Position numbers and translations under genes: made by a program. The notes under the pieces are model-generated. The model saw only the letters and a list, made by a program, of their open reading frames with translations, had not been told where the DNA came from and searched no databases. From Stagnihabitans lacustris (lineage in GTDB: Bacteria > Pseudomonadota > Alphaproteobacteria > Rhodobacterales > Rhodobacteraceae), in assembly GCF_025950525.1 (NCBI RefSeq), contig NZ_JAPDGS010000001.1, forward strand, positions 868,001 through 932,000: DNA of 64,000 nt. The letters are read 5' to 3'. Positions within the stretch are counted from its first letter, which is position 1. Each line of letters begins with the position of its first letter. Of the stretch, positions 8,521 through 16,896 are shown piece by piece.

Positions 8521-9111
8521 ATGACCGCCAGCAGCCTGGCCTTTGCCCTGACCCGTCGCGCGCTGATGGTGGCGCTGCCGGCCTCTTTCTTCCCCTTGCC
8601 TGGCCTGGGGAAAGAGGCCCGGCCGGCGCATTGGGCGGCCCCTTTGGCCTCGGCCTTGCCCAATCTGCACCGCGTGACGCCTTTGCTTTACCGCTCGGCC
8701 CAGCCGGACGGGGCGGGTTTTGAAGCTGCGGCCGAGTTGGGCATCCGCACCGTGATCAACCTGCGCCAGACCGTCCGGGACCAAAGCCTGACCGCCAATC
8801 CCGCCCTGACTCTGATCCGCGTGCCGATGAAGGCGCGGCATGTGGCGGAACGGGATGGGGCGCAGGTCGTGGCGGCGCTGCAAGTCCTGCGCCAGGCCAA
8901 GGGGCCGGTTCTGGTCCACTGCCACCATGGCGCCGACCGGACTGGGGTGATCTGCGCGCTGTACCGGATGCTGTATCAGGGCTGGTCGCGCGACGAGGCC
9001 ATGGCAGAGCTGACGCTTGGCGGCTTTGGCTATCACCCGGTCTGGGCCAATATCCCGCGCTATCTGGCCGAGGTCGATATCGTGCGGCTGCGCGACAGGA
9101 TCGAGGCATGA
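8521..9111 (+). CDS. Tyrosine phosphatase-superfamily protein with N-terminal signal/anchor
   Basis: The start at 8521 follows AAGGAG and gives 196 residues beginning MTASSLAFALTRRALMVALP. This N-terminus looks like a signal peptide (RR followed by a hydrophobic stretch), so export or membrane anchoring is likely. The phosphatase P-loop HCHHGADRTG carries Cys134 and Arg140 (C-x5-R). Upstream LYRSAQPDGAGFEAAAELGIRTVINLR is typical of DSP/PTP-like 'beta-lactamase-like tyrosine phosphatase' proteins. Substrates are unknown: phospho-proteins or phosphoinositide-like small molecules are possible. The stop overlaps the next ATG (ATGA), indicating a two-gene operon. Confidence 0.82.
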   Translation: MTASSLAFALTRRALMVALPASFFPLPGLGKEARPAHWAAPLASALPNLHRVTPLLYRSAQPDGAGFEAAAELGIRTVINLRQTVRDQSLTANPALTLIRVPMKARHVAERDGAQVVAALQVLRQAKGPVLVHCHHGADRTGVICALYRMLYQGWSRDEAMAELTLGGFGYHPVWANIPRYLAEVDIVRLRDRIEA

Positions 9112-9851
9112 CCCATACCGAATGGCAGGCCGCGCGTCTGGCTGCACTGACGGCCGAGGACGGCTGGCTGAACCTGACCGACCGGGTCGAGATCCCGCCC
9201 GGCCCGCAGCGCGTCGGGCGGGCTGCGGACAACGACCTGATCCTGTCCTGCGGCCCCGATCACCTGGGGGTGATTGCGGCGACCGCGGTGGATGCGGCGC
9301 TGGACGGGGTGGCCTTTGTCGCCGCGGGCGGAAATCCGATGCTGCGGGCGGGCGGTCTGCTCCTGGAGCTTCACAGCGTCGAGGGGCAAGCCGCGCTGCG
9401 CGTCCGCGATCCCGCCTTGCCGCGTCAGGTGAAGATCGCGTCCTATCCCTTTGATCCTGCTTGGGTTATCCAGGCAGAGTGGTTGACCCTGCCACCGCGT
9501 CCCCAGGCCGTCGAACAAAAGGGCGCGGGTCCGACCGAAGTGACCCTGACCCATGCCGCCCGCTTCACCCATGACGGGGTCCAGGTCACGCTTCTGGCCA
9601 CGCATTGGAAGGCGGGCCAGCCGATGTTCGTGATCCGTGACGCGACCTCGGGCAAGGAAACCTACGCCGCCTCCCGCTTTCTGATCGCCGATGCGCCGGC
9701 GCCGGATGGGCCGCAGGTCATCACGCTGGACTTCAACCGCGCCCACAATCCGCCCTGCGCCTTTACCGATTTCGCCATCTGCCCCTTGCCGCCGCGCGAA
9801 AACCGCCTCCCCTTCGCCATCCGCGCCGGAGAGCTGAAGCCCCAAGCCTGA
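9108..9851 (+). CDS. DUF1684 domain protein
   Basis: This 247-residue protein begins MTHTEWQAARLAALTAEDGWLN and includes GPQRVGRAADNDLIL and a C-terminal DFNRAHNPPCAFTDFAICPLPPRENRLPFAI. The N-terminal pattern (W...R...L....GWL.L) and the C-terminal Phe-Asn..NP.CA..D....PLPP..N.LP sequence match what I recall of the DUF1684 family, whose function is not established. There is no signal peptide. It is translationally coupled to the upstream phosphatase by a 4-bp overlap. Confidence 0.75.
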   Translation: MTHTEWQAARLAALTAEDGWLNLTDRVEIPPGPQRVGRAADNDLILSCGPDHLGVIAATAVDAALDGVAFVAAGGNPMLRAGGLLLELHSVEGQAALRVRDPALPRQVKIASYPFDPAWVIQAEWLTLPPRPQAVEQKGAGPTEVTLTHAARFTHDGVQVTLLATHWKAGQPMFVIRDATSGKETYAASRFLIADAPAPDGPQVITLDFNRAHNPPCAFTDFAICPLPPRENRLPFAIRAGELKPQA

Positions 9852-9859
9852 CCCAAGTT

Positions 9860-10010
9860 CGGGGGGCGGCAAGCCCCCCGAGCCCCCCACCCGGTGAAGG
9901 CCAGGGCCTCCCCCGGACCCCCACCTTTCATACTGGCCCAAATACTCACGGGGTTTCCAAAGGGGGCCGTGGCCCCCTTTGGGCAGGGGTGCGGGGGCGG
10001 CAGCCCCCGC
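9860..10010. repeat. Composite dispersed element copy 4 (motif plus hairpins on both sides)
   Basis: Between the DUF1684 gene and argC. Left hairpin CGGGGGGC-GGCAA-GCCCCCCG (9860-9880). Core motif TTTCATACTGGCCCAAATAC near 9926-9945. Then ACGGGG and a 12-bp hairpin CCAAAGGGGGCC-GT-GGCCCCCTTTGG (9957-9982), then GCGGGGGC-GGCA-GCCCCCGC (9991-10010). This is the most complete copy in the window. Confidence 0.85.
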
Positions 10011-10090
10011 TTTGTCCGAAACCCCAAGAATAGGCTTGCATTGCAGGGCCTTCGGGGCCACATGAGAGCCCAAAGCGCAAAGGAGCCGAC

Positions 10091-11119
10091 ATGACCCATC
10101 GCATCGCCATCCTCGGCGCCTCGGGCTATACCGGGGCAGAGCTGGTCCGGCTGATCGCCACCCATCCCGACATGACGATCACCGCCCTGTCCGCCGACCG
10201 CAAAGCAGGGATGGCGATGGCCGAGGTCTTTCCCTTCCTGCGCCACCTTTCCTTGCCGCGGCTTTGCAAGATCGACGAGATCGACTTTTCCCAGGTCGAC
10301 CTGTGCTTTTGCGCCCTGCCGCATGGCACGACCCAAGAGGTCATTTCGGCTCTGCCGCGCAACCTGAAGATCGTGGACCTTTCCGCCGACTTCCGGCTTC
10401 GGGACGCTGCGGCCTATGAGGCCTGGTATGGCGCGCCACACAAGGCGATGGATCTGCAGGCCGAGGCGGTTTACGGCCTGACCGAATTCTACCGCGACCA
10501 GATCGCCAAAGCGCGTCTGGTGGCGGGCACGGGCTGCAACGCGGCGACCGGGCAATTCGCGCTGCGGCCGCTGATTGCGGCGGGGGTGATCGACCTGGAT
10601 GACATCCTGATCGACCTCAAGGCGGGCGTCTCGGGCGCGGGCCGCACGCCCAAGGAAAACCTGCTGCACGCAGAGCTTGCGGGCGGCACCCACACCTATT
10701 CCGCCGGCGGCAAGCACCGCCACCTGGGCGAGTTCGACCAAGAGTTCAGCTTGATCGCGGGCCGGCCCGTGCAGGTGCAATTCACCCCGCATCTTTTGCC
10801 GATGAACCGCGGCATCCTGGCGACGGTCTATGTCAGGGGGGACGCCAAGACCGTGTATCAAACGCTTGAAAAGGCTTACGCTTCTGAACCCTTCTTGCAG
10901 GTGCTGCCCTTTGGTCAACTGCCCTCGACCCGCGATATCGCAGGCTCGAACTATTGCCACCTGGGCGTGATCGGCGACCGCATCCCGGGGCGTGCGGTGG
11001 TGGTCTCGGTGCTGGACAACCTGAACAAAGGGTCGTCAGGCCAGGCCTTGCAGAACGCCAACCTGATGCTGGGCCTGCCCGAAACCACGGGCCTGACCCT
11101 CGCCCCGATTTTCCCGTGA
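10091..11119 (+). CDS. argC: N-acetyl-gamma-glutamyl-phosphate reductase
   Basis: The 342-residue enzyme reduces N-acetylglutamyl phosphate to the semialdehyde using NADPH, the third step of arginine synthesis. The dinucleotide-binding motif is GASGYTG (9-15). The catalytic Cys149 is in [20 protein letters not shown] and [10 protein letters not shown] continue the family pattern. Length is standard for the long-type ArgC. AAAGGAGCC precedes the ATG. It is followed 40 bp later by ccmE in the same direction. Confidence 0.97.
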   Translation: MTHRIAILGASGYTGAELVRLIATHPDMTITALSADRKAGMAMAEVFPFLRHLSLPRLCKIDEIDFSQVDLCFCALPHGTTQEVISALPRNLKIVDLSADFRLRDAAAYEAWYGAPHKAMDLQAEAVYGLTEFYRDQIAKARLVAGTGCNAATGQFALRPLIAAGVIDLDDILIDLKAGVSGAGRTPKENLLHAELAGGTHTYSAGGKHRHLGEFDQEFSLIAGRPVQVQFTPHLLPMNRGILATVYVRGDAKTVYQTLEKAYASEPFLQVLPFGQLPSTRDIAGSNYCHLGVIGDRIPGRAVVVSVLDNLNKGSSGQALQNANLMLGLPETTGLTLAPIFP

Positions 11120-11159
11120 GGCCCGATCTTCCCGTGAACGCGCATTACAGGAGCCCGAA

Positions 11160-11618
11160 ATGGCAGGCATGAAGGGGCTGAAGAAGACCCGTCGCATCCA
11201 GATCATCTTGGTCACCCTGGGCGCGCTGATCCTCTCCACGGGGCTGATTGGCTATGCGATGAAAGACGGGATCAACCTCTTCCGCTCGCCTTCCCAGGTG
11301 CAAAGCGACCCGCCCGCGGAGGGCGAAATTTTCCGTTTAGGCGGTCTGGTTGAAGTCGGTTCGCTCGTTCGTGGTCAAGGTGACAAGATCACCTTCACGA
11401 TTACGGACTCAAGCCAGACTGTTCCGGTCGTTTATCAGGGAGTTCTGCCTGATCTGTTCGCAGAAGGAGCGGGTGTTGTGGCACTCGGTCAAATGGAGGG
11501 CAATGTGTTCGTAGCCGCTCCAGATGGAATCCTCGCCAAACACGATGAGACCTACATGCCGAAGGAAGTTGTAGACGCACTGAAGGAACAGGGCGTCTAC
11601 GTCGAACCCACGCAATAG
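11160..11618 (+). CDS. ccmE: Cytochrome c maturation heme chaperone CcmE
   Basis: The 152-residue protein has a cytoplasmic basic N-terminus, one transmembrane segment (about residues 14-33) and a periplasmic OB-fold. Heme is bound covalently to the His of the HDETYMP motif (His128, with Tyr132), and passed on to CcmF/CcmH. No other ccm gene is adjacent, although ccmI lies about 18 kb away. The codon choice changes inside the gene: from about 11325 on, A/T-ending codons including a TTA Leu become common, unlike the first third and all neighbours. This looks like a recombination boundary within a functional gene. Start supported by AGGAG. Confidence 0.95.
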   Translation: MAGMKGLKKTRRIQIILVTLGALILSTGLIGYAMKDGINLFRSPSQVQSDPPAEGEIFRLGGLVEVGSLVRGQGDKITFTITDSSQTVPVVYQGVLPDLFAEGAGVVALGQMEGNVFVAAPDGILAKHDETYMPKEVVDALKEQGVYVEPTQ

Positions 11619-11685
11619 CGCGCGCATCGGTTAACGCAAATTAACCCCTGACAGGCAGGCTCTTGGAAACCGAAAGGGGACCGAG

Positions 11686-12297
11686 ATGCTGACCATTCAG
11701 GATATTGCCCAAGAGATCGTCGCCCGCGAAGGCGGCTATGTGAACGACCCCGACGACCCGGGCGGGGCGACCAAATATGGCGTGACCATCCATACAATGC
11801 GGGCCTTGGGGCGCGACCTCAACCACGATGGCCGCATCGACCCCGCCGATGTCCGCCTGTTGGACAAGGCCGAGGCGGTGGAGATTTTCCTCACCCGCTA
11901 TTTCGACCGCCCGGGGCTGGGGACATTGCCGCCCGCGCTGCAACCCTCCGTCTTCGACATGTATGTGAACGCGGGCGTGATGGCGGTGAAGCTGTTGCAA
12001 CGTGTCCTGAAGGCGCGCGGCCACCAGATCACGGATGACGGGCTTTTGGGCCCGCGCACGCTGGCCGCCACCCGGGCCGAGATGGCCAAGGGCGCCACCG
12101 CTTTCACCGATGCCTATGCGGTCGCCCGGCGCGACTTCTATTACGCGCTCGCCGATGCCCGCCCCGCCAGCCGCAAATACGCCCGTCGCAAAGACGGCGG
12201 CAAGGGCGGCTGGATCACCAGGGCAGAGGAGTTCATGTCTCCCGCCCTCCACCTTAGCCCCGACCAGCACCGCGCGCGCATCGCGCAATGGCATTGA
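11686..12297 (+). CDS. GH108-type N-acetylmuramidase (GTA/phage-type endolysin)
   Basis: This 203-residue protein carries the glycoside hydrolase 108 signature near the N-terminus (IVAREGGYVNDPDDPGG, residues 11-27), with Glu15 as the presumed catalytic acid, then KYGVTIHTMRAL. The C-terminal half, with VKLLQRVLKARGHQITDDGLLGPRTLAA, is the PG-binding part common to this family. No signal peptide is seen, as expected for a holin-dependent endolysin. The holin-like gene follows 11 bp later with its own AAGGAG. In Rhodobacter capsulatus an endolysin/holin pair of this type releases gene transfer agent particles from a locus apart from the capsid cluster. No capsid or tail genes are present here. 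Confidence 0.85.
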   Translation: MLTIQDIAQEIVAREGGYVNDPDDPGGATKYGVTIHTMRALGRDLNHDGRIDPADVRLLDKAEAVEIFLTRYFDRPGLGTLPPALQPSVFDMYVNAGVMAVKLLQRVLKARGHQITDDGLLGPRTLAATRAEMAKGATAFTDAYAVARRDFYYALADARPASRKYARRKDGGKGGWITRAEEFMSPALHLSPDQHRARIAQWH

Positions 12298-12308
12298 AGG
12301 AGACCGAA

Positions 12309-12752
12309 ATGGACCTGTCCACCCTCGCCACCAAGGCCGAAGGCCTGACGACAAAGGCCGAAGGCCTGGCCGCCAAGACCGCAAGCCTCGGCCAAAAGGC
12401 GCAAGACGTCGCCGCCACGATCGAGACGACGGCCGAGATGCTGTCGGCCCAGCTGGACGGCGCCATCTCCTCGGGCGCCTTGCCGCCCTTGCCCGAACCC
12501 AAGGTTGGCCCCAAGGCCAAGCCGGGCTATGACCACCTGATCGACGCGCTGAACCGCCTGCCGCGCCCGATGATCGCCCTGACCACCGTCGCGCTGTTCC
12601 TGGTGGCCGCGATCAATCCGACCTGGTTCGAGGCCCGGATGGAGGCACTTTCCGCCATCCCCGAGCCGCTGTGGTGGCTGGCCGGCGCGGTGATCACGTT
12701 GTTCTTCGGCTCACGAGAGGCGTTTTACCGCCGCCAGACCCCGCCGAAGTGA
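12309..12752 (+). CDS. Three-TM-family holin (gene-transfer-agent release type)
   Basis: Starting at 12309 after AAGGAG, the product has 147 residues. The N-terminal third is Thr/Ala/Lys-rich with two repeats of TKAEGL and likely helical. Two hydrophobic segments follow: PMIALTTVALFLVAAINPTW (about 84-103) and LWWLAGAVITLFFGS (about 119-133), ending REAFYRRQTPPK. This fits the 'holin of 3TMs for gene-transfer release' family. It would permeabilise the inner membrane so the adjacent muramidase can reach the wall. Only two strong TM segments are evident by eye. A short palindrome follows the stop. Confidence 0.8.
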   Translation: MDLSTLATKAEGLTTKAEGLAAKTASLGQKAQDVAATIETTAEMLSAQLDGAISSGALPPLPEPKVGPKAKPGYDHLIDALNRLPRPMIALTTVALFLVAAINPTWFEARMEALSAIPEPLWWLAGAVITLFFGSREAFYRRQTPPK

Positions 12753-12755
12753 AGC

Positions 12756-12773
12756 CCCGGGGTATACCCCGGG
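12756..12773. repeat. Palindrome after holin gene, same as after purN
   Basis: CCCGGGGT-AT-ACCCCGGG followed by CTA; identical stem and trailing bases to 6343-6360. No U-tract follows. Confidence 0.6.
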
Positions 12774-12862
12774 CTAGGCTGCGCAAACAAAGCTCTCCCG
12801 CGCCAAACGCCCCGATCTCCCCCCGATCCCCCAAGGCGCGCCCCAACTCCGGCGCGCCTCTT

Positions 12863-13018
12863 TCCGTTCATCTTTTCATAAATATCCCACGGGAGGGTCC
12901 GGGAGGGTGTGAAACCCTCCCGGGGCTTGCCCCAAGAGATCGGGGAGGGTGTGAAACCCTCCCGGGGCTTGCCCCAAGAGATCGGGGAGGGTGTGAAACC
13001 CACCCGGGGCTTGCCACA
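12863..13018 (-). repeat. Dispersed element copy 5 with a 42-bp tandem array
   Basis: This fills most of the 356-bp gap between the holin gene and argS. The motif TTCATCTTTTCATAAATATC (12867-12886) leads into CCGGGAGGGT-GTGAA-ACCCTCCCGG (12899-12923), a 10-bp stem with GTGAA loop. The hairpin unit then repeats with a 42-bp period (starts near 12901, 12943 and 12985), the third copy having diverged at its 3' arm. The units include GGGGC-TT-GCCCC between hairpins. The rest of the gap holds no gene. Confidence 0.85.
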
Positions 13019-13108
13019 ACCACCACGGCGGAAGGCAAAACCCTGCCTGTCCTTGACCTCTTGCCCCGCCTCTGGCATCCCGGGGCCAAGAGAACAGGAC
13101 TTGATCAA

Positions 13109-14851
13109 ATGAACCTCTTTGCCGATCTCCGCGCCCTCGTCGTGGCTGAACTGACCGCGATGACCTCGGAAGGCGCTTTGCCCCCGGGCCTTGACTTTGC
13201 CAATGTGGCGGTCGAGCCGCCCCGTGATCCCGCCCATGGCGACATGGCGACCAATGCGGCCATGGTGCTGGCCAAGCCCGCAGGCCTTGCCCCCCGCGCC
13301 ATCGCCGATGCGCTGGCCGCCCGCCTTGCCCGCGATCCGCGCATCAAGGAAGCCGCCGTCGCAGGCCCCGGTTTCCTGAACCTGCGGCTTTCGGACTTGG
13401 TGTGGCAAAAGATCATCCATGCCGCCCTGACCCAAGGCGCCGACTTCGGCCGCTCTTCGCTTGGCGCGGGTCGCAAAGTCAATGTCGAATTCGTTTCGGC
13501 CAACCCCACGGGGCCGATGCATGTGGGCCATGTCCGCGGCGCGGTGGTGGGCGATGCGCTGTCCAACCTTTTGGCCTTTTCGGGCCATATTGTGACCCGC
13601 GAATACTATATCAACGACGCCGGCGCCCAGGTCGATGTGCTGGCGCGGTCCGCCTATGAGCGTTACCGCGAGGCCAATGGCCTGTCGCCGGAAATCCGCG
13701 AGGGTCTTTACCCCGGCGATTACCTGATCCCGGTGGGCGAGGCCCTGAAGGCGCGCTTTGGCGACAGCCTGTTGAACCAGCCCGAAGAGGTCTGGCTCAT
13801 GCAGATCCGCGAAATCGCGACCGAGCTGATGATGGCGGAAATCCGCGGCGACCTGGCGGCGCTTGGCGTGCGGATGGATGTCTATTCCAGTGAAAAGGCG
13901 CTTTACGGCACGGGGCAGATCGAAAGCGCAATCAACAGCTTGCGCGATGCAGGCCTGATCTATGAAGGCGTGCTGGAGCCGCCCAAGGGCAAGACCCCCG
14001 AGGATTGGGAGCCCCGCATCCAGACGCTTTTCCGGTCGACCGCGCATGGCGATGACGTCGACCGTCCGGTGATGAAATCGGATGGCTCCTGGACCTATTT
14101 CGCGCCCGATATCGCCTATCACTTCGACAAGGTGAACCGCGGCTTTGACGAGCTGATCGACATTTTCGGCGCCGACCATGCCGGTTATGTGAAGCGCATG
14201 AAGGCGGCTGTGTCGGCCCTGTCGGGGGGCCGCGTGCCCTTGGACATCAAGCTGATCCAGCTGGTGAAGCTGTATAAGAACGGCGAGCCCTTCAAGATGT
14301 CCAAGCGGGCAGGGACCTTTGTCACCCTGCGCGATGTGGTCGAACAGGCGGGCGCCGATGTCACCCGCTTCATGATGCTGACGCGCAAGAACGACGTGGC
14401 CTTGGATTTCGACTTTGCCAAGGTGCTGGAACAGTCCAAGGACAACCCGGTCTTTTACGTGCAATACGCCAATGCCCGCATCAACTCGGTCCTGCGCAAG
14501 GCGGCAGAGGCCGGGATCGACGTGTCCGACGCCACTTTGGCCGCGGCCGACCTGTCCATCCTGACCCATCCGGCCGAAATCGACATGGCGCAAGCCATCG
14601 CCGAATTCCCGCGTGAGATCGAGATTGCCGCAAGGGGCAACGAACCCCACCGCATCGCCTTTTACCTTTACGAGCTGGCCTCGGAGTTCCATGGCCTGTG
14701 GAACAAGGGCAATGACGAGACCACGCTTCGCTTCGTGCAGGACGACAAAGCCACAACCCAGGCGAAAATCGCACTCGCCCGCGCGACAGGCGTTGTGATT
14801 TCCAACGGTCTCGCTATCCTTGGCGTCAAACCGGTCGAGGAAATGCGGTAA
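13109..14851 (+). CDS. argS: Arginyl-tRNA synthetase
   Basis: The true start is the ATG at 13109 (MNLFADLRALVVAELTAMTS), giving 580 residues; the upstream open frame runs through repeats. Class I features: HIGH-type motif in SANPTGPMHVGHVRG (near residues 130-144), KMSKS-type motif FKMSKRAGTF, and a C-terminal all-helical anticodon-binding domain. The N-terminal domain contains the ArgRS Add1 fold. It charges tRNA-Arg with arginine. The 3' end is followed by a 90-bp gap before the SPOR gene. The weak AGGA before ATG is the only ribosome binding site seen. Confidence 0.96.
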   Translation: MNLFADLRALVVAELTAMTSEGALPPGLDFANVAVEPPRDPAHGDMATNAAMVLAKPAGLAPRAIADALAARLARDPRIKEAAVAGPGFLNLRLSDLVWQKIIHAALTQGADFGRSSLGAGRKVNVEFVSANPTGPMHVGHVRGAVVGDALSNLLAFSGHIVTREYYINDAGAQVDVLARSAYERYREANGLSPEIREGLYPGDYLIPVGEALKARFGDSLLNQPEEVWLMQIREIATELMMAEIRGDLAALGVRMDVYSSEKALYGTGQIESAINSLRDAGLIYEGVLEPPKGKTPEDWEPRIQTLFRSTAHGDDVDRPVMKSDGSWTYFAPDIAYHFDKVNRGFDELIDIFGADHAGYVKRMKAAVSALSGGRVPLDIKLIQLVKLYKNGEPFKMSKRAGTFVTLRDVVEQAGADVTRFMMLTRKNDVALDFDFAKVLEQSKDNPVFYVQYANARINSVLRKAAEAGIDVSDATLAAADLSILTHPAEIDMAQAIAEFPREIEIAARGNEPHRIAFYLYELASEFHGLWNKGNDETTLRFVQDDKATTQAKIALARATGVVISNGLAILGVKPVEEMR

Positions 14852-14941
14852 CAAGCCGCCCCGATTGGAAAAAGGCCCCCAGGCAAGGGGGAGAGCAGTC
14901 AGACAGGGGGCGGCGCGCATCGCCCCCGCGAGGTGAGGCAT

Positions 14942-15883
14942 ATGGCGGATTACGATTTCGACCAGTTCGAAGGCTATGACCAGGCGCAGGGCCCGGGGCT
15001 TGGCTTTGGCGTGCGGGCGCAGGCCTGGATGAACATCGCGGGGGCGGTGTCTTCGGTGGCGCTGATCCTGGGGCTTGGCATCTGGGGCTATCAACTGGCG
15101 GTGCGCGATGTGACAGGGGTTCCGGTCATGCGGGCCATGGCGGGCGCCATGCGGATATCGCCCGCCGATCCGGGCGGGCAACAGGCGCTGAACCAGGGGC
15201 TGACGGTCAATGCGGTCGCCGCCATGGGCTCGGCCCTGCCTGCGGCCGATCAGATCACCCTGGCCCCCACCGCCGCCGCGCTGTCGCCCGAAGATGCGCC
15301 CGTGGTTGCCGATGAGGTGCTGGCCGCCGATGCGGCCGCGCTGGTGCCTCCGGCGCTGATGCTGGCCGATCCCGAAGCCGCCCCCGCGACCGAGACCGCG
15401 ATGATCGAAAGCGCGATGATCGAAAACGCCGTGGCCGAGGCCACCGAGGACTGGATGCGCCCTGATCAGACGGTGCTGGAAAACCCCAATGTGATCCGCG
15501 TGTCGCTGCGCCCGGCCTCGCGTCCGGCAGCGCTGGGGGGGGGCTTGCAATTGCGCGCCGTGCAGACGGTCGCCGGTGAGACCTCGACCCCGCCCGCCGA
15601 TGTGCAGACCATCGACGCCGCCACGATCCCTTCGGGCACGCCCCTGGTTCAGTTCGGCGTCTTTGAAACCCCCGAGGCCGCGCGCGAACGTTACGGCGTG
15701 CTGATGGCCTCTTTCCCCGAGGTCATGGGCAGCCTGACCCCGATGATCGAGGCCGCGCAATCCGGGGGCCGCAACTTTTACCGTTTGCGCGCCGAGGGTT
15801 ACGCCTCGCTGGATGAGGCGCGTGAGTTCTGCAAGGGCCTGCCGTCGAATGTCACCGACTGCATCCCGGTGGTGAAAAAGTGA
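14942..15883 (+). CDS. SPOR-domain inner-membrane protein
   Basis: The start at 14942 has GAGG-TGAGG just upstream; an ATG 9 bp earlier is less well placed. The 313-residue product has a short cytoplasmic N-terminus (ADYDFDQFEGYDQAQ), one TM helix (about MNIAGAVSSVALILGLGIWG), a long Ala/Pro/Asp-rich periplasmic linker, and a C-terminal SPOR domain (about residues 233-313, LVQFGVFETPEAARERYGVL through CIPVVKK). SPOR domains bind denuded peptidoglycan glycan strands at division sites. The GTG start of nagZ overlaps its stop, and both act on peptidoglycan, so a shared role in wall turnover is plausible. Confidence 0.88.
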   Translation: MADYDFDQFEGYDQAQGPGLGFGVRAQAWMNIAGAVSSVALILGLGIWGYQLAVRDVTGVPVMRAMAGAMRISPADPGGQQALNQGLTVNAVAAMGSALPAADQITLAPTAAALSPEDAPVVADEVLAADAAALVPPALMLADPEAAPATETAMIESAMIENAVAEATEDWMRPDQTVLENPNVIRVSLRPASRPAALGGGLQLRAVQTVAGETSTPPADVQTIDAATIPSGTPLVQFGVFETPEAARERYGVLMASFPEVMGSLTPMIEAAQSGGRNFYRLRAEGYASLDEAREFCKGLPSNVTDCIPVVKK

Positions 15884-16896
15884 GCCCGGGCAAGGGCGCC
15901 GCGATCTTTGGGTGTCAGGGGCTGACCCTTGGTGCCAATGAGGCGGCCTTCTTCCGCGACTATGATCCCTTTGGCTTTATCCTGTTCGCCCGCAATGTCG
16001 AAAGCCCCGACCAGCTGCGCCGTCTGACCGGGGCCCTGCGTGACGCCGTGGGCCGCGAAGCGCCGATCCTGGTGGACCAAGAGGGCGGCCGCGTCCAGCG
16101 CCTGCGCGCCCCCCATTGGCGCGAATGGACCCCGCCTTTGGATTTCGTGACCAAGGCGGGCGACCTTGCCGAACAGGCCTTGCGCCTGCGCTATGCGATC
16201 CTGGGCGCCGAACTGCTGGAGGTCGGCATCGACGCCGATTGCGCGCCGGTGGGCGATCTGATCACTGACCGCACCCATCCCTTTCTGCGCAACCGCTGCT
16301 ATGGCTCGGACCCTGCCACTGTGGCGCGTCTGGGGCGTGCCGTGGCCGACGGGCTTTTGTCGGCGGGCGTCATGCCGGTGATGAAACACCTGCCGGGCCA
16401 TGGCCGGTCAGAGGTTGACACCCATCACGACCTGCCCACCGTGACCGCCTCGCGGCCCGAGGTCATTGCCCATGATTTCGCCCCCTTCAAGGCCTGGGCC
16501 GATCTGCCCATGGCCATGACCGCGCATCTGGTCTTTACCGCCTGGGACGCGGACCGCCCGGCCACTCAATCCCCCGCGGTGATCCAGGCCATCCGCCATG
16601 ACATCGGTTTCGACGGCCTTCTGATGACCGACGATCTGAACATGCAGGCGCTGAATGGCGACCTGGCCTCACGCACCCGGGCCAGCATGGATGCCGGCTG
16701 CGACATCGCGTTGCATTGCAAGGGCGACCTTGGGGAAATGCAGGCCGTCGCCGCCGAGGCCGGGCAGCTGACCCCTGCCGCTCGGCTGCGTGCGCAAAGG
16801 GTTCTGGCCCATCGTCCCAAGGCCACGGTTGACATCCGTCAGGCAGAGCGCGACCTTTGCGCGATCATGCCGGATGCGTTCCATGGCCCCAACTGA
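15880..16896 (+). CDS. nagZ: Beta-N-acetylhexosaminidase (NagZ)
   Basis: The 338-residue GH3 enzyme starts at a GTG that overlaps the SPOR stop codon (GTGA). Conserved family stretches are GFILFARN, LVDQEGGRVQRLR, DADCAPVGDL and the catalytic loop MKHLPGHGRSEVDTHHDLP containing the His general acid. LLMTDDLNMQAL contains the nucleophile Asp. NagZ removes N-acetylglucosamine from GlcNAc-anhydromuropeptides during cell-wall recycling, in the cytoplasm. scpA overlaps its 3' end by 14 bp, suggesting one transcript from the SPOR gene through scpB. Confidence 0.95.
   Translation: MSPGKGAAIFGCQGLTLGANEAAFFRDYDPFGFILFARNVESPDQLRRLTGALRDAVGREAPILVDQEGGRVQRLRAPHWREWTPPLDFVTKAGDLAEQALRLRYAILGAELLEVGIDADCAPVGDLITDRTHPFLRNRCYGSDPATVARLGRAVADGLLSAGVMPVMKHLPGHGRSEVDTHHDLPTVTASRPEVIAHDFAPFKAWADLPMAMTAHLVFTAWDADRPATQSPAVIQAIRHDIGFDGLLMTDDLNMQALNGDLASRTRASMDAGCDIALHCKGDLGEMQAVAAEAGQLTPAARLRAQRVLAHRPKATVDIRQAERDLCAIMPDAFHGPN

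Noticed and set aside
12901-13018. 42-bp repeats as a CRISPR array
   Set aside because: Units are contiguous, with no unique spacers, only about three copies, and no cas genes.
12725-15760. 1011-residue open frame on the minus strand across argS and the SPOR gene
   Set aside because: It lies antisense to two clear genes, has no initiation signal and its composition (His, Gln, Gly and Arg rich) is that of a GC-rich shadow frame.
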